This document shows, one piece after another, positions 48,501 through 55,413 of a DNA stretch of 64,000 bases. The position numbers and the translations under genes were made by a program. Each line of letters opens with the position of its first letter. Positions within the stretch are counted from its first letter, which is position 1. Source of the stretch: Calditrichota bacterium (lineage in GTDB: Bacteria; Zhuqueibacterota; Zhuqueibacteria; Zhuqueibacterales; Geothermadaptataceae). Location: contig QQUE01000002.1 of NCBI GenBank assembly GCA_008501765.1, forward strand, positions 556,336 through 620,335, read 5' to 3'. Under the pieces are notes generated by a model. That model ran no database searches and was not told where the DNA came from. It was given only the letters and a program-made list of their open reading frames with translations.

Positions 48501-48843
48501 TAGAGATAAAATTAGGTAAACTTACAGGGACGTCACGGATTGTCTGAGTAACTGTGATGAATTGGCCACTGCTATCCAGTTGCATCTGATGTTTGATATT
48601 GCCGGGTACATTGTATTCAAAACCACCAAGCCATCCCGACAATGACATGCCGGGATTTGAAATTTCTTTTCGAAGTGGGGTGCGCGGATCCATGGGAAAT
48701 TGTACATCAAAACGCACATAGCCGCTATCCGTCTGCTGAAATGCAGAAGGTTGTTGTGCGAAGAGACCGGAATGAGTGTACGGGGTAAATACAAAAAGGA
48801 GAGGACAGCACATTACTGCCAAAAAATAAAATCGTTTTTTCAT
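42574..48843 (-). CDS. sprA: SprA-type T9SS outer-membrane translocon protein
   Basis: A 2089-residue exported protein. A signal peptide spans about residues 1-30. The family's N-terminal part is recognisable (SGWLGGFEYNVPGNI, LPNFISIEEYNQIE, and the repeated KLNYTGFDDEIIESIEAGNISL). Beta-rich modules follow and end in an aromatic C-terminal strand. SprA is the large 36-strand outer-membrane barrel through which T9SS substrates leave the cell; Flavobacterium SprA is about 2400 residues, so this one is shorter but of the same kind. A charged low-complexity insert lies near residues 1699-1750 (SGSKGRKPTTQRKRPGR and Glu/Lys-rich). Known partners PorV, GldK-N and PorU are not in the window. Monocistronic. 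Confidence 0.9.
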   Translation of the reverse strand: MKKRFYFLAVMCCPLLFVFTPYTHSGLFAQQPSAFQQTDSGYVRFDVQFPMDPRTPLRKEISNPGMSLSGWLGGFEYNVPGNIKHQMQLDSSGQFITVTQTIRDVPVSLPNFISIEEYNQIESKRRIQENWRTAAVMNVIEGPSGRRKGPGGLNISIPVPIKSKTFQKIFGGDKVGLNVQGDISIKGGFRNEDRSEAKTTLAQGSNTNFKMNQTQRFTVTGKIGEKVTVNVDQDSERSFDFDNNLKLNYTGFDDEIIESIEAGNISLALPGTRFVRASGGSAGLFGIKTKIKLGDLGMTIVASQEKGESSELSINGGAASNKSTIKDIDFKEFTYFFLDSSYRDNFQNYASKWLRYAVDDPIRRIFVYKSTTDLKRTSLVKGWALPNPSVKSDTSNSGSKEYFTGSFIPLESQLDYFLEPDMGYIYMSQPVASGEVLAVAYELESGAIVGDVDYDPSSPDPIFLKIVKTQSPHPDDEFTWDLAWKNVYNLGSRNIPQEGFSLRILYQSSTGSEEASTTGETYLNIFGLDNYDENGGATPDDLMDLDPYLINLARGELIFPHLEPFNPTDLGGDIAQASGLDDALRTPEIYELERTATARRSASKFLIEVESQNKSSTYQLGFNVIENSEKVIANGRTLQRGIGYTIEYMSGTLTILDEQATAPNAKLDITYERNQFFQLDKKTMLGARAEYKINDNSFVGATFMYLNERTLDQKVRVGKGPMRNMIWDVNGSFKFKPNFLTRAVDALPLLRADADSRLNFEGEVAQILPNPNTLNSSATGDNQGVAYIDDFEGAERPTPLGIMRKGWTDASAPVLIQGLFDDNKHVMAQRGKMIWYNPYTRVSINDIWPERETNSQTGQLADILVMEFTPSEYESRPVSESWHGVMRGLSSGFFNQSESKFLEVTIAGETGAINIDLGMISEDVIPNGKLDSEDLPISGVRLGTLEDEEDIGLDGMIGSDTGTDPDFWDINGDGERQLWEPLSNDDWAYSQSSGNYSRINGTENSKNDGSQIPDTEDLNRNNVVDLVNSYFSYNIDLDDPNHPYFVGYTNPNVADLNNRYRLYRIPLNVLANADDPDYRSVQGKPDLSNIQYARLWMTGVDTLKTVRLKIAEINLTGNDWKEQGIADDEKFASYIPTDGGPIDDKTISVSVLNTHDNPDNYIEPPGVSGVVDRITKARAKEQALALKVTELQSGFNGIVKKTLLEKQDYIHYKRLKMFVAAFGTGLPQDTSLVQESPIEFFLRFGSDENNYYEIREPLYGPDAYVAESSTMWNEANELDVELFELTSMKMLGEGVQLINPADSKEQIYYKNVGEKEYRFKGIPSISNVRVFWVGIINKSTSSWSGEVWLNELRLSNIEKEKGIAMRASVDFGLSDLLSVNADINRQDADFHNVGERFGKGSTSQSYSVNTSVKVDKFLPQGWGLSIPVSANYSKSKTTPKYDPSLGDIVLENAGDESLIEDKLTRAENKGFNISLSKAKKSRKFYIKYTLDALKGKISHTRSTQTAPTIKLSNAQNWSGNVDYSVTFGQSTFFNPLKFLKTLPLIGKYSETKLYYLPRSFSASASGASKWSERQTRSLQGEDGKYSTTSTRTLNRNANLSYKLTDKLSSTLSRAWAGDVRGGWLESFTAVNDTSKYVDRSKSQNFKMDFSPEIFSFFTNSFSYSSAYKFSNNPAQTDRALSASTNNTVSASGTLKFSKLFQRKSSGSKGRKPTTQRKRPGRRKPGESGAEKEKDGKEGSEDGEKKSRPNPLNLLKSLVKNIGSVKDIKVSYSDRNNFTNSAVLAEPGNRYKFGFVDKSFVRDIPYSENATGNLVGINGTKSLNMSTGFKITKAIDVSLKYDLSDQTTQSTQTTGNFSSSQLRIKNESSDTSDVFIPFPDITITWNGLEKIGPLKRVFKTFNLSSNFTFKTATYWQDNKDNKTKDDYQLSQRPLVRASMTLKNGITSNFAMNHSVGEGQSFSQNGDVVLLNTGNRNTTDDISFSASYSKRSGFSLPFPFLKNKKLDNSVDISITYSSSSTRGERWSKSDEKWTEFTSSKRWSFQPKMTYSFSSRVRGGAHFELGVNKSNISGETKIKEFLIDVNISIRGN

Positions 48844-49462
48844 ATTAATGCCATGAACCCTTATTTACTAAAAATAAAACCGGAATTAATCAATCCAAAC
48901 CCAATTATCAGACATCTTTCTATTTGCATAAAACAAGACACTATACCCGGAAAATGCCGCCGTGGTTACGGTAAAAGCACGGAACGGCTGTTCAATCATC
49001 AAGGCTTGAATTCCTGCAAATAGAGAGCGAATTTTTAGGATAGATTAGAATTGTAACAAAGGTTCTATAGAACACTCCGGTTAGTAATTAAGGATACTGG
49101 CTATAAACGATCACGAAAATAATTATTTAAGGTCTGAATTTCAAGGAAAAATATTTCCATCCTCGCATGCCCATCTCATACGCTTATCGGCATTTTTCAG
49201 TTCCCCTGTTTGGCACTTTTAGAATATTTCATATTTCTAATTGGAGAGAGGGCCGTTGTTTTGTATATTCATGCGGCTAAATCTGCGCACCTTGCGATTT
49301 AAAATTTATGAAATTGTCAGATTCGTCACGACGATCTTTGAATATAACAAAAATATTTGCTAATTGAACAAAAACAACCGATTGACATTATAATTATCAA
49401 AACCATTTAGGACAAATAATTTCATCCGTAAAACAAAACTACCGCCTTAAACAAGAAATACT
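48844..49462 (+). other. Long divergent intergenic region upstream of sprA and lptF
   Basis: 619 AT-rich bases between divergent sprA (minus) and lptF (plus). A perfect 12-base palindrome GTTCTATAGAAC lies at 49062-49073 and could be an operator. TTGACA at 49382 is followed by only weak -10-like sequence at the right spacing. No tRNA, repeat copy or small gene is visible. Promoters of both genes must lie here. Confidence 0.5.
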
Positions 49463-50995
49463 ATGTCCATTCTTTCTCGATACATCTTACGACAGCATGT
49501 CGGCCCGTTCATTTTTAGTTTTTCGATAATCTCGCTTATTTGGATATTGAATCTGTTATTCAAAGAGCTGAATCGATTTTTAAGCAAAGGCCTGCCTGCC
49601 AATCTAATCATCGAATTTTTCATTCTCAGCCTCGGGTGGATCGTCGCACTTTCTGTTCCCATGGCCACGCTCACTGCCAGCCTGATGGTCTATGGCCGCA
49701 TGAGCGCTGACAATGAAATTACCGCTATGAAAGCCAACGGTATCAGTTTCTTACGAATATTGCGTCCAGCGCTGATCGCTTCAATTTTTCTCGGCCTTGG
49801 ACTGGTATGGTTCAACAACAACGTCTTGCCGCATTCCAATCACCGGCTGAGTATGCTCATGCGTTATATGGGAAATAAAAAACCCGCCATGCGTATCGAA
49901 CCGGGTGTCTGGTTCGACGACCTGAATAATATCAGCTTGCTCGTGCGTGAAAAACAGGACAGCGCCAGTGTTGCACACGTAAAAGATGTTATGATCAACG
50001 ATTACAGTGACATGCACTCCATTTCAACGATCACTGCCGAGCGGGGTCGTATCTGGGCAAATGAAATGACTGGCTTCCTTGAAATTCGGCTCTTCGACGG
50101 AGAGATGCAGCAAATCACCCTGAAAAATATGCGCGAATTCAGGCGGGTTCAGTTTAGCGAACAAGTGTTTAACTTCAATGTCTCCGAAATGTTTAACACA
50201 GAACGGCCGCAATCCAAAAGGCGCAATGACCGGGAGCTGAGCGCCGAAGAAATGTTGGTTGAGGTGAATTCCAACAAAGTTAAAAATAGTGATAAACTGA
50301 AGACAATGCAGGAGCATATTGCTGTTGAATTCAAAAAAATATTTGGAGATAATTTTGGGTTACCAATGCCCATAAAATCTGATTCCAGCGATATAAACAG
50401 TGACGTAAAAGTTCAACTGCCAAGCTCAAACCGGCAACCTATCGGTCTTCCAATCGCTGCAAAAAACTCGGATATCGCACGATTAAAAAACAAAGACCGC
50501 CCGGTCAAAAAAATATTTCAGGAACAAAAAAGCCTTCTCACAACTTTGCGTGTGAACACAAACGGTATAAAAAGCAATGACCGGCGCAATAACAAGCTCA
50601 TGGTTGAAGTTCATAAAAAATATGCTATCCCTTTTGCCTGTATTATTTTCATTCTCGTGGGCATGGCGTTGGGTACGATGTCCCGCTCGGGAGGTATTGG
50701 CAAAAGCCTGGGCATTTCTTTGTTTTTCTTTATTTTGCACTGGGCACTTATTATCGCCGGAGAGGATCTCGCCGACAGAGGCCTTCTCTCGCCTTTTCTC
50801 AGCATGTGGCTCGCCAATATTATCGTCGGCGCTGCCAGCCTGTTGCTGCTTTTTCTACTCACAAATGAAACTCCATTCTCCGAATTTGTAAAACAAAACT
50901 GGCTGAAACTCATTTTAATTGGATTTGCTATCGAATGGGTGCAAAATAAATTTATGAACAAAGATAACACGCCAACCCTGCTTGAAAGCCGATGA
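49463..50995 (+). CDS. lptF: LptF/LptG-family permease (YjgP/YjgQ) with large periplasmic insert
   Basis: 510 residues. Three helices at the N side (about 15-35, 52-75, 98-118) and three at the C side (about 390-480) frame a periplasmic beta domain, the YjgP/YjgQ architecture. The phrases LSVPMATLTASLMVYGRMSADNEITAMKANGIS and PFACIIFILVGMALG are typical. With LptG and LptB it should extract LPS from the inner membrane. The protein is about 140 residues longer than E. coli LptF; the extra is a polar insert near residues 240-385 with SDSSDINSDV and KNKDRPVKK. The stop overlaps the next ATG (ATGA). Confidence 0.85.
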   Translation: MSILSRYILRQHVGPFIFSFSIISLIWILNLLFKELNRFLSKGLPANLIIEFFILSLGWIVALSVPMATLTASLMVYGRMSADNEITAMKANGISFLRILRPALIASIFLGLGLVWFNNNVLPHSNHRLSMLMRYMGNKKPAMRIEPGVWFDDLNNISLLVREKQDSASVAHVKDVMINDYSDMHSISTITAERGRIWANEMTGFLEIRLFDGEMQQITLKNMREFRRVQFSEQVFNFNVSEMFNTERPQSKRRNDRELSAEEMLVEVNSNKVKNSDKLKTMQEHIAVEFKKIFGDNFGLPMPIKSDSSDINSDVKVQLPSSNRQPIGLPIAAKNSDIARLKNKDRPVKKIFQEQKSLLTTLRVNTNGIKSNDRRNNKLMVEVHKKYAIPFACIIFILVGMALGTMSRSGGIGKSLGISLFFFILHWALIIAGEDLADRGLLSPFLSMWLANIIVGAASLLLLFLLTNETPFSEFVKQNWLKLILIGFAIEWVQNKFMNKDNTPTLLESR

Positions 50996-52071
50996 TTAGA
51001 TTACTCGACCGCTACATAGCAAAAACATTTCTAACGAATGTTGTTTTTGGACTTACAACTTTTATTGTGATTTTCGTCGTCATCGATGCCGTGGAAAAAC
51101 TATCGATCTTTCTCGATCGTGGAGCACCGCTGGTAGTCGTCGCGAAATTCTATATTTATTACATTCCCTATATCGTCGTGTTGACTGCGCCAATTTCCAT
51201 GCTGCTGGCAGCCATGTTTTGTGTGGGTCAATTGTCAAAATACAGTGAACTGGTTGCCATGAAGGCTTCCGGCATTTCATTGTACCGTATATTCGCCCCC
51301 CTATTTTTGGTAAGTCTCATAATTAGTATATTTTTCATTTATTTCGGTGAAGTCGCCGTTCCACGTGCCAACCTGTTAAAAGCAGATATCAAAACACACT
51401 ATTTGGATAAAAAAGGACCCCGAGGCCCAAGACGGGTAACTAATCTTGCCTTGCGCGATGAAAATGGCAATCGTATTTTTATTGGCAACTACGACACAAG
51501 AGAGAAAACAGGCCGGAAAATTTCTATCATGACTCTCGATAAAAATACGATCGTCAGGAGAATTGATGCTGAAAAGATGGAATGGAAAGATAGCACATGG
51601 GTATTAAACAACGCCTTCATTCGTCAGTTCAGCGATAAAAACGAAACAGCGCGAAGTTTCGCCAGCTTTGTGCCTGAAGAGTTTAAATTCACACCAGAAG
51701 ATTTTGGCTCGGTACAAAAAAAACCGGAAGAAATGTCGTATGCTGAGTTAGAATCCTTTATTGCTGAAGTGAAAAGAAATGGTGGAGATCCTGATCGTTG
51801 GCTTGCTGATTTGTATTTGAAAATTGCATTCCCATTTGCCAACCTTATTATTGTCCTTTTTGGGGCACCACTGGCAGCGGGCCGCGCACGCTCAACTGGA
51901 GCATTAGGTATTGCGTTGAGTTTGCTCTTTTGTTTTCTTTTTTTTGGAACAATTAAAATGGGACAAACGTTGAGTCAAACTGGATTTCTCCACCCTTTAA
52001 TTGGAGCCTGGCTTGGAAATGCGATATTTACCATCTCCGGCCTGTTCCTTCTCAATCGCGCACCCAAATAA
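50992..52071 (+). CDS. lptG: LptF/LptG-family permease (YjgP/YjgQ)
   Basis: 359 residues, the usual family length. N-terminal helices (about 12-35, 55-75, 98-118), a central periplasmic domain and three C-terminal helices are visible. YIPYIVVLTAPISMLLAAMFCVGQLSKYSELVAMKASGISLYRI (quoted in parts: APISMLLAAMFCVGQLSK) and FPFANLIIVLFGAPLAAGRARSTGA are diagnostic. It starts within the stop of the first permease, so the two LPS-extraction subunits are made together as in E. coli lptFG. LptB, LptC and LptA are not in the window. Assigning F and G to the two genes rests on order only. Confidence 0.87.
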   Translation: MIRLLDRYIAKTFLTNVVFGLTTFIVIFVVIDAVEKLSIFLDRGAPLVVVAKFYIYYIPYIVVLTAPISMLLAAMFCVGQLSKYSELVAMKASGISLYRIFAPLFLVSLIISIFFIYFGEVAVPRANLLKADIKTHYLDKKGPRGPRRVTNLALRDENGNRIFIGNYDTREKTGRKISIMTLDKNTIVRRIDAEKMEWKDSTWVLNNAFIRQFSDKNETARSFASFVPEEFKFTPEDFGSVQKKPEEMSYAELESFIAEVKRNGGDPDRWLADLYLKIAFPFANLIIVLFGAPLAAGRARSTGALGIALSLLFCFLFFGTIKMGQTLSQTGFLHPLIGAWLGNAIFTISGLFLLNRAPK

Positions 52072-52087
52072 TCAGAAAAGAAAAATA

Positions 52088-52945
52088 ATGTCAGATTGGC
52101 TTCTCGTTCACCTGGAAAAACAAGCCCGCCACTTTAAAAATATAAAACTCCTTTTTAGATTTTTCTTCTTGAAGAATTTAACCAAAACACCGTTTATCGA
52201 CTTCCAGTGTAATATTTGTGGATACGACGTCTCTGCGCCTATGGCAGTTGCCAAAAACAGAGAAGCATCATCGTGTTACAGATGCGGTTCAAACAGAAGA
52301 TTTCGCACAATAATCGCAATTTTGACGAAAGAAATTACCGGCGAAACAACCACGTTGCCAAAATTAAACTACGATGGAAAAATTACTGGACTCGGCATGA
52401 GTGATGCAGAAATATACGCCCGGCCGCTTTCTAAAAAAGTTACATACACAAACACTTTTTATCACAAAGAACCCAAACTTGATATCACGACAATTAAGCA
52501 ATCACAGTTTAATTCTGCTGATTTCATTATCACCAGTGATGTGTTTGAGCATATTCCACCACCAATTGAACATTCATTTGAAAATTTATATAAAATATTA
52601 AAAAAGGGCGGGCTGTGTATTTTTTCTGTGCCCTATCATAAAAATGGAACTACCCAGGAGCACTTCCCTGAACTGTACGATTATAAAATAATTAAAAAAA
52701 ATGGCAGGCAAATCTTAGTAAATATTACAAAAAAAGGAGAGAGGCAGGAGTTCAACAATCTTCGATTTCACGGGGGTCCGGGAGCCACTTTAGAAATGCG
52801 CTTTTTTACCGAGACCTCCTTATTAGCCAATCTGCAAGATGCCGGTTTTTCGAATATTCAATTTCATAGAACAAACATACCCGAGTTTGGGATAATTGTG
52901 GAAGAGGAAAGCCCCTCGCTCATCATTTCGATGCACAAAGAATAA
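52088..52945 (+). CDS. SAM-methyltransferase-like protein with N-terminal zinc knuckles
   Basis: 285 residues. An N-terminal pair of cysteine knuckles (CNICGYDV near residue 42 and CYRCGSNRRFRT near residue 62) should bind zinc. A degenerate class I methyltransferase core follows: the expected glycine-rich motif I is changed to GKITGLGMSDAEIYARPL, while FIITSDVFEHIPPP and LYKILKKGGLCIFSVPYH are typical post-motif and motif III regions. Such proteins often lie in sugar or glycan clusters. The gene is more AT-rich than its neighbours. ATG 52088 is chosen; it follows lptG by 16 bases and may be cotranscribed. Substrate unknown. Confidence 0.75.
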   Translation: MSDWLLVHLEKQARHFKNIKLLFRFFFLKNLTKTPFIDFQCNICGYDVSAPMAVAKNREASSCYRCGSNRRFRTIIAILTKEITGETTTLPKLNYDGKITGLGMSDAEIYARPLSKKVTYTNTFYHKEPKLDITTIKQSQFNSADFIITSDVFEHIPPPIEHSFENLYKILKKGGLCIFSVPYHKNGTTQEHFPELYDYKIIKKNGRQILVNITKKGERQEFNNLRFHGGPGATLEMRFFTETSLLANLQDAGFSNIQFHRTNIPEFGIIVEEESPSLIISMHKE

Positions 52946-52952
52946 ATAGCAA

Positions 52953-53267
52953 TTACCCTTCGATTTCAACAACAAGTTGAATTTCTCGCAAGATGCCCAT
53001 CACCTTGAAACAGGCTTTAAATTTACCTGTGAAAGCAACTGCTTTCCCCTTGAAATGGGCTTCAAGTGCAATGCTCTCAGCCTCAATATCATTGCACCCG
53101 GTGGCCTTCATAAGTTGAAGAATGACTTCATCAAATGAATGGATTTCATCGTTAAACAACAAGACCTTCCATGGAGCCTGCAATTTTGTGTCTGAATCAT
53201 CTTGTATGATTGTTTTGTCGTCAACTTCCGGAGCATCACTGGCGATTATTGGCGTGTACAAACTCAT
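52953..53267 (-). CDS. clpS: ClpS adaptor of the Clp protease
   Basis: 104 residues. The core WKVLLFNDEIHSFDEVILQLMKATGC corresponds to the ClpS 'VxLxNDDxxxxxxVxxxL' opening, and EAESIALEAHFKGKAVAFTG carries the substrate-pocket His region. ClpS binds ClpA/ClpC and delivers N-degron proteins for degradation. A disordered acidic N-terminal tail of about 30 residues (PIIASDAPEVDDKTIIQDD) precedes the core. The gene begins inside the end of mutY (32-base overlap), suggesting coupling to mutY translation. No clpA or clpC is in the window. Confidence 0.88.
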   Translation of the reverse strand: MSLYTPIIASDAPEVDDKTIIQDDSDTKLQAPWKVLLFNDEIHSFDEVILQLMKATGCNDIEAESIALEAHFKGKAVAFTGKFKACFKVMGILREIQLVVEIEG

Positions 53268-54402
53268 TTTCCAACTTCTGAATTATTTTTTTATTGGCTG
53301 CAGCAAACGGGTAGAATTTTAGCTCTGCAGGTCTGGCCCAATTCCAGTCCACGGCTGCATTTAACGGTGGCTCACCGTTTTTATACAAACAATGAAATAC
53401 GTGAAAAGTCATTTTAAAATGAGAATAAGCATGGTTGATTTCCATGATAAACTCTGCCGCTTCAGCATCAAAATTATAGGTATTTTTTAGCTCGCGTTCC
53501 AACACTTTTTGTGGTGTATCCTTCTTTTCAAAACGAAAACCGGGAAAATCCCACATGCCACCCAAAACACCCCCCATTTCCCGTTTTGCGATAAATATGT
53601 GGCCTTCATCCCACAAGATACCGACAGCAACATCGTGATGTGGTACTTTTTTGGCTTTCTGTTTCATCGGCAGGCGGGCTGGATTCTCGGTATTTTGATA
53701 AGCGCTGCACTGTTTTTCAACCGGGCATAAAAGACATTTAGGCTTCTGTGGTGTGCAGAGTGTTGCCCCAAGTTCCATCACAGCCTGGTTGTAATCACCG
53801 GCTCGATCTTTAAAAAGAATTTGTCGTGCCGTGTCACTAATTTCGCGCCGCGTGGCTGCCAAATGCGTTGATTCTTCGATTTTAAATAAACGGCAAATTA
53901 CGCGTGTTACATTGCCATCAACAACAGCTCGCGGTTCATTGCTGGCAATGCTGGCTATAGCAGCAGCGGTATATTCACCAATTCCCGGGATTTCCAGCAG
54001 CTCTGCAAAGGTAGCCGGAATATCCCCTTTTTTATTTTTTACGATGAATTGGGCTGCGTTGTACAGATTTCTTGCTCGGGCATAATATCCCAAACCTTCC
54101 CAAATCTTTAATACATCATCCAGATGTGCTTCAGCAAGGTGTTTGACCGTAGGAAAGACCTTTAAAAAAGCTGAATAATAGGCTGTTACTTTTGCAACTT
54201 GCGTCTGCTGTAGCATGACTTCAGATATCCAGATTTTATAAATATCCGTCGTTTTACGCCACGGTAAGTCGCGTTTTTCAGCATCATACCAGAGTAAAAT
54301 ATTTTTATGATATAATTTGATATCAAACGATTTGATAATAGACTCCAAATATCCATTCAAATAAGCGGTTGAAATAATAGAAAAAATCAACTCAAATTTC
54401 AA
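53236..54402 (-). CDS. mutY: A/G-specific adenine glycosylase (MutY)
   Basis: Up to 388 residues. Removes adenine mispaired with 8-oxoguanine. The catalytic Glu is in ISEVMLQQTQV, the HhH motif is LLEIPGIGEYTAAAI with the catalytic Asp in AVVDGNVTRV, and the 4Fe-4S site is C-x6-C-x2-C-x5-C (CTPQKPKCLLCPVEKQC). The C-terminal third is a NUDIX-like domain that recognises 8-oxoG (GGVLGGMWDFPGFRF). There is no ATG upstream of the core; TTG 54402 or TTG 54348 could be the start, so the first 15-25 residues are uncertain. It shares a transcript with clpS. Confidence 0.93.
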   Translation of the reverse strand: MKFELIFSIISTAYLNGYLESIIKSFDIKLYHKNILLWYDAEKRDLPWRKTTDIYKIWISEVMLQQTQVAKVTAYYSAFLKVFPTVKHLAEAHLDDVLKIWEGLGYYARARNLYNAAQFIVKNKKGDIPATFAELLEIPGIGEYTAAAIASIASNEPRAVVDGNVTRVICRLFKIEESTHLAATRREISDTARQILFKDRAGDYNQAVMELGATLCTPQKPKCLLCPVEKQCSAYQNTENPARLPMKQKAKKVPHHDVAVGILWDEGHIFIAKREMGGVLGGMWDFPGFRFEKKDTPQKVLERELKNTYNFDAEAAEFIMEINHAYSHFKMTFHVFHCLYKNGEPPLNAAVDWNWARPAELKFYPFAAANKKIIQKLENEFVHANNRQ

Positions 54403-54516
54403 TCACTTTATTAAATCGGCCGGTATTCTGATTCAAATCAAAAACACCTGGCATCATGGTTTTGAAAAATGAGGATAATCGGGATTTCGGAAAACAGGTT
54501 AAATTTCAGAATTTCC

Positions 54517-54545
54517 TTGCGAACAAAGGGCATCTTTTGTATATT
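54517..54545 (+). promoter_or_regulatory. greA leader promoter
   Basis: TTGCGA (54517-54522) and TATATT (54540-54545) with an exact 17-base spacer; the TAnnTTT-like run after it also fits the FCB sigma-factor -7 element. It points toward the terminator at 54567 and greA. No other plus-strand gene lies between. Confidence 0.6.
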
Positions 54546-54566
54546 TTTTGTACCTGAAGTAAATAT

Positions 54567-54597
54567 AAACGCGTTATTTGAAATAACGCGTTTTTTT
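54567..54597 (+). terminator. Terminator in the greA leader (attenuator candidate)
   Basis: A 12-13-bp near-perfect AT/GC stem (AACGCGTTATT with its complement) closing a tiny loop, then seven T in the plus direction. It lies about 20 bases after the promoter and 104 bases before the greA ATG, with no plus-strand gene upstream. It should therefore end a short leader RNA rather than an upstream operon. Confidence 0.75.
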
Positions 54598-54700
54598 ATT
54601 TTCAGTTTATTTAAACAGCGATATTAGGGTAACGCAAGTAAATATAAAATTCGAATAAAAAATATCAAAAGACTCTTAATTGATTAAACAGGTAAAATTA

Positions 54701-55180
54701 ATGCAAGTATACTATTTTACAAAAAATGGTTACGAGAAATTACGAAAAGAAGTTGAGGCGCTGGAAAAATACCTCAAGACAGAAATAGCTGATGAAATCG
54801 GCAAGGCCCGCGAACACGGCGACCTGAAGGAAAATGCGGAATACGAGGCGGCAAAAAACAAGCAAGCAAATACGATGGCAAAACTGGGTTCGTTACAAGA
54901 GAGATTCCAAAATGCGCGTGTTATTCGAAAAGAAGATCTGCCGGCGGATATTGTTACTTTGGGAAAAACAGTGGAAATTCAGAAAGTTTCCAGCGGTGAC
55001 AAAATCACTTATTCCATCCTTGGTGATGGCGAGACTGATATCGATAAAGGCATAATAAGTTACCAGTCCCCTCTCGCAAAAGGATTGATGAAACACAAAG
55101 CAGGGGATCAGGTTACTGTTCAACTTCCTCGTGGTCCTGAAGAATTTAAAATATTAAGTATTGAATACTACGAAGACTGA
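54701..55180 (+). CDS. greA: Transcript cleavage factor GreA
   Basis: 159 residues. Rescues backtracked RNA polymerase by stimulating transcript cleavage in the secondary channel. The N-terminal coiled coil has the acidic tip AREHGDLKENAEYEAAK with the Asp and Glu that coordinate the catalytic magnesium, and the C-terminal FKBP-like domain (about residues 85-158) binds RNA polymerase. ATG 54701 is chosen because AGG lies nine bases upstream and the length is then typical; a TTG at 54680 would add seven residues. It is preceded by a promoter and a leader terminator and convergent with the CPXCG gene. Confidence 0.96.
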   Translation: MQVYYFTKNGYEKLRKEVEALEKYLKTEIADEIGKAREHGDLKENAEYEAAKNKQANTMAKLGSLQERFQNARVIRKEDLPADIVTLGKTVEIQKVSSGDKITYSILGDGETDIDKGIISYQSPLAKGLMKHKAGDQVTVQLPRGPEEFKILSIEYYED

Positions 55181-55203
55181 CATAAAAAGTCTGGTGGGCA
55201 CCT

Positions 55204-55395
55204 TTACTCGTCAAAATCCGAAGTAACCACCGCGCGAAAATATTTTTCATCAAAATGGATGTGAATTTTATTCGGTGCGCAACAGACTTCACAATCCTCG
55301 ATATATTCCTGGTCAATTCCACCACTTAAATCAACATCAGCAACATTTTCTGCCCCACAAAAGACACAAATAAATCGCGCTTGTGTTTCAAACAT
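55204..55395 (-). CDS. CPXCG-motif small cysteine-rich protein
   Basis: 63 residues. Two CxxC-type pairs (CVFCGAEN near residue 10 and CEVCCAPN near residue 35) fit the CPXCG family of small zinc-ribbon-like proteins with unknown function. The C terminus is acidic. ATG 55395 is chosen: GGAGG lies five bases upstream. Gene ends 24 bases from the greA stop (convergent) and starts 18 bases after the SfsA stop, so it may be cotranscribed with sfsA. Confidence 0.8.
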   Translation of the reverse strand: MFETQARFICVFCGAENVADVDLSGGIDQEYIEDCEVCCAPNKIHIHFDEKYFRAVVTSDFDE

Positions 55396-55413
55396 GGCAA
55401 CCTCCATGGTTGA

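Noticed and set aside
49382-49410. TTGACA followed by a TATAAT-like stretch
   Set aside because: The TATAAT-like bases overlap TTGACA; at 17 bases only a weak -10 is present.
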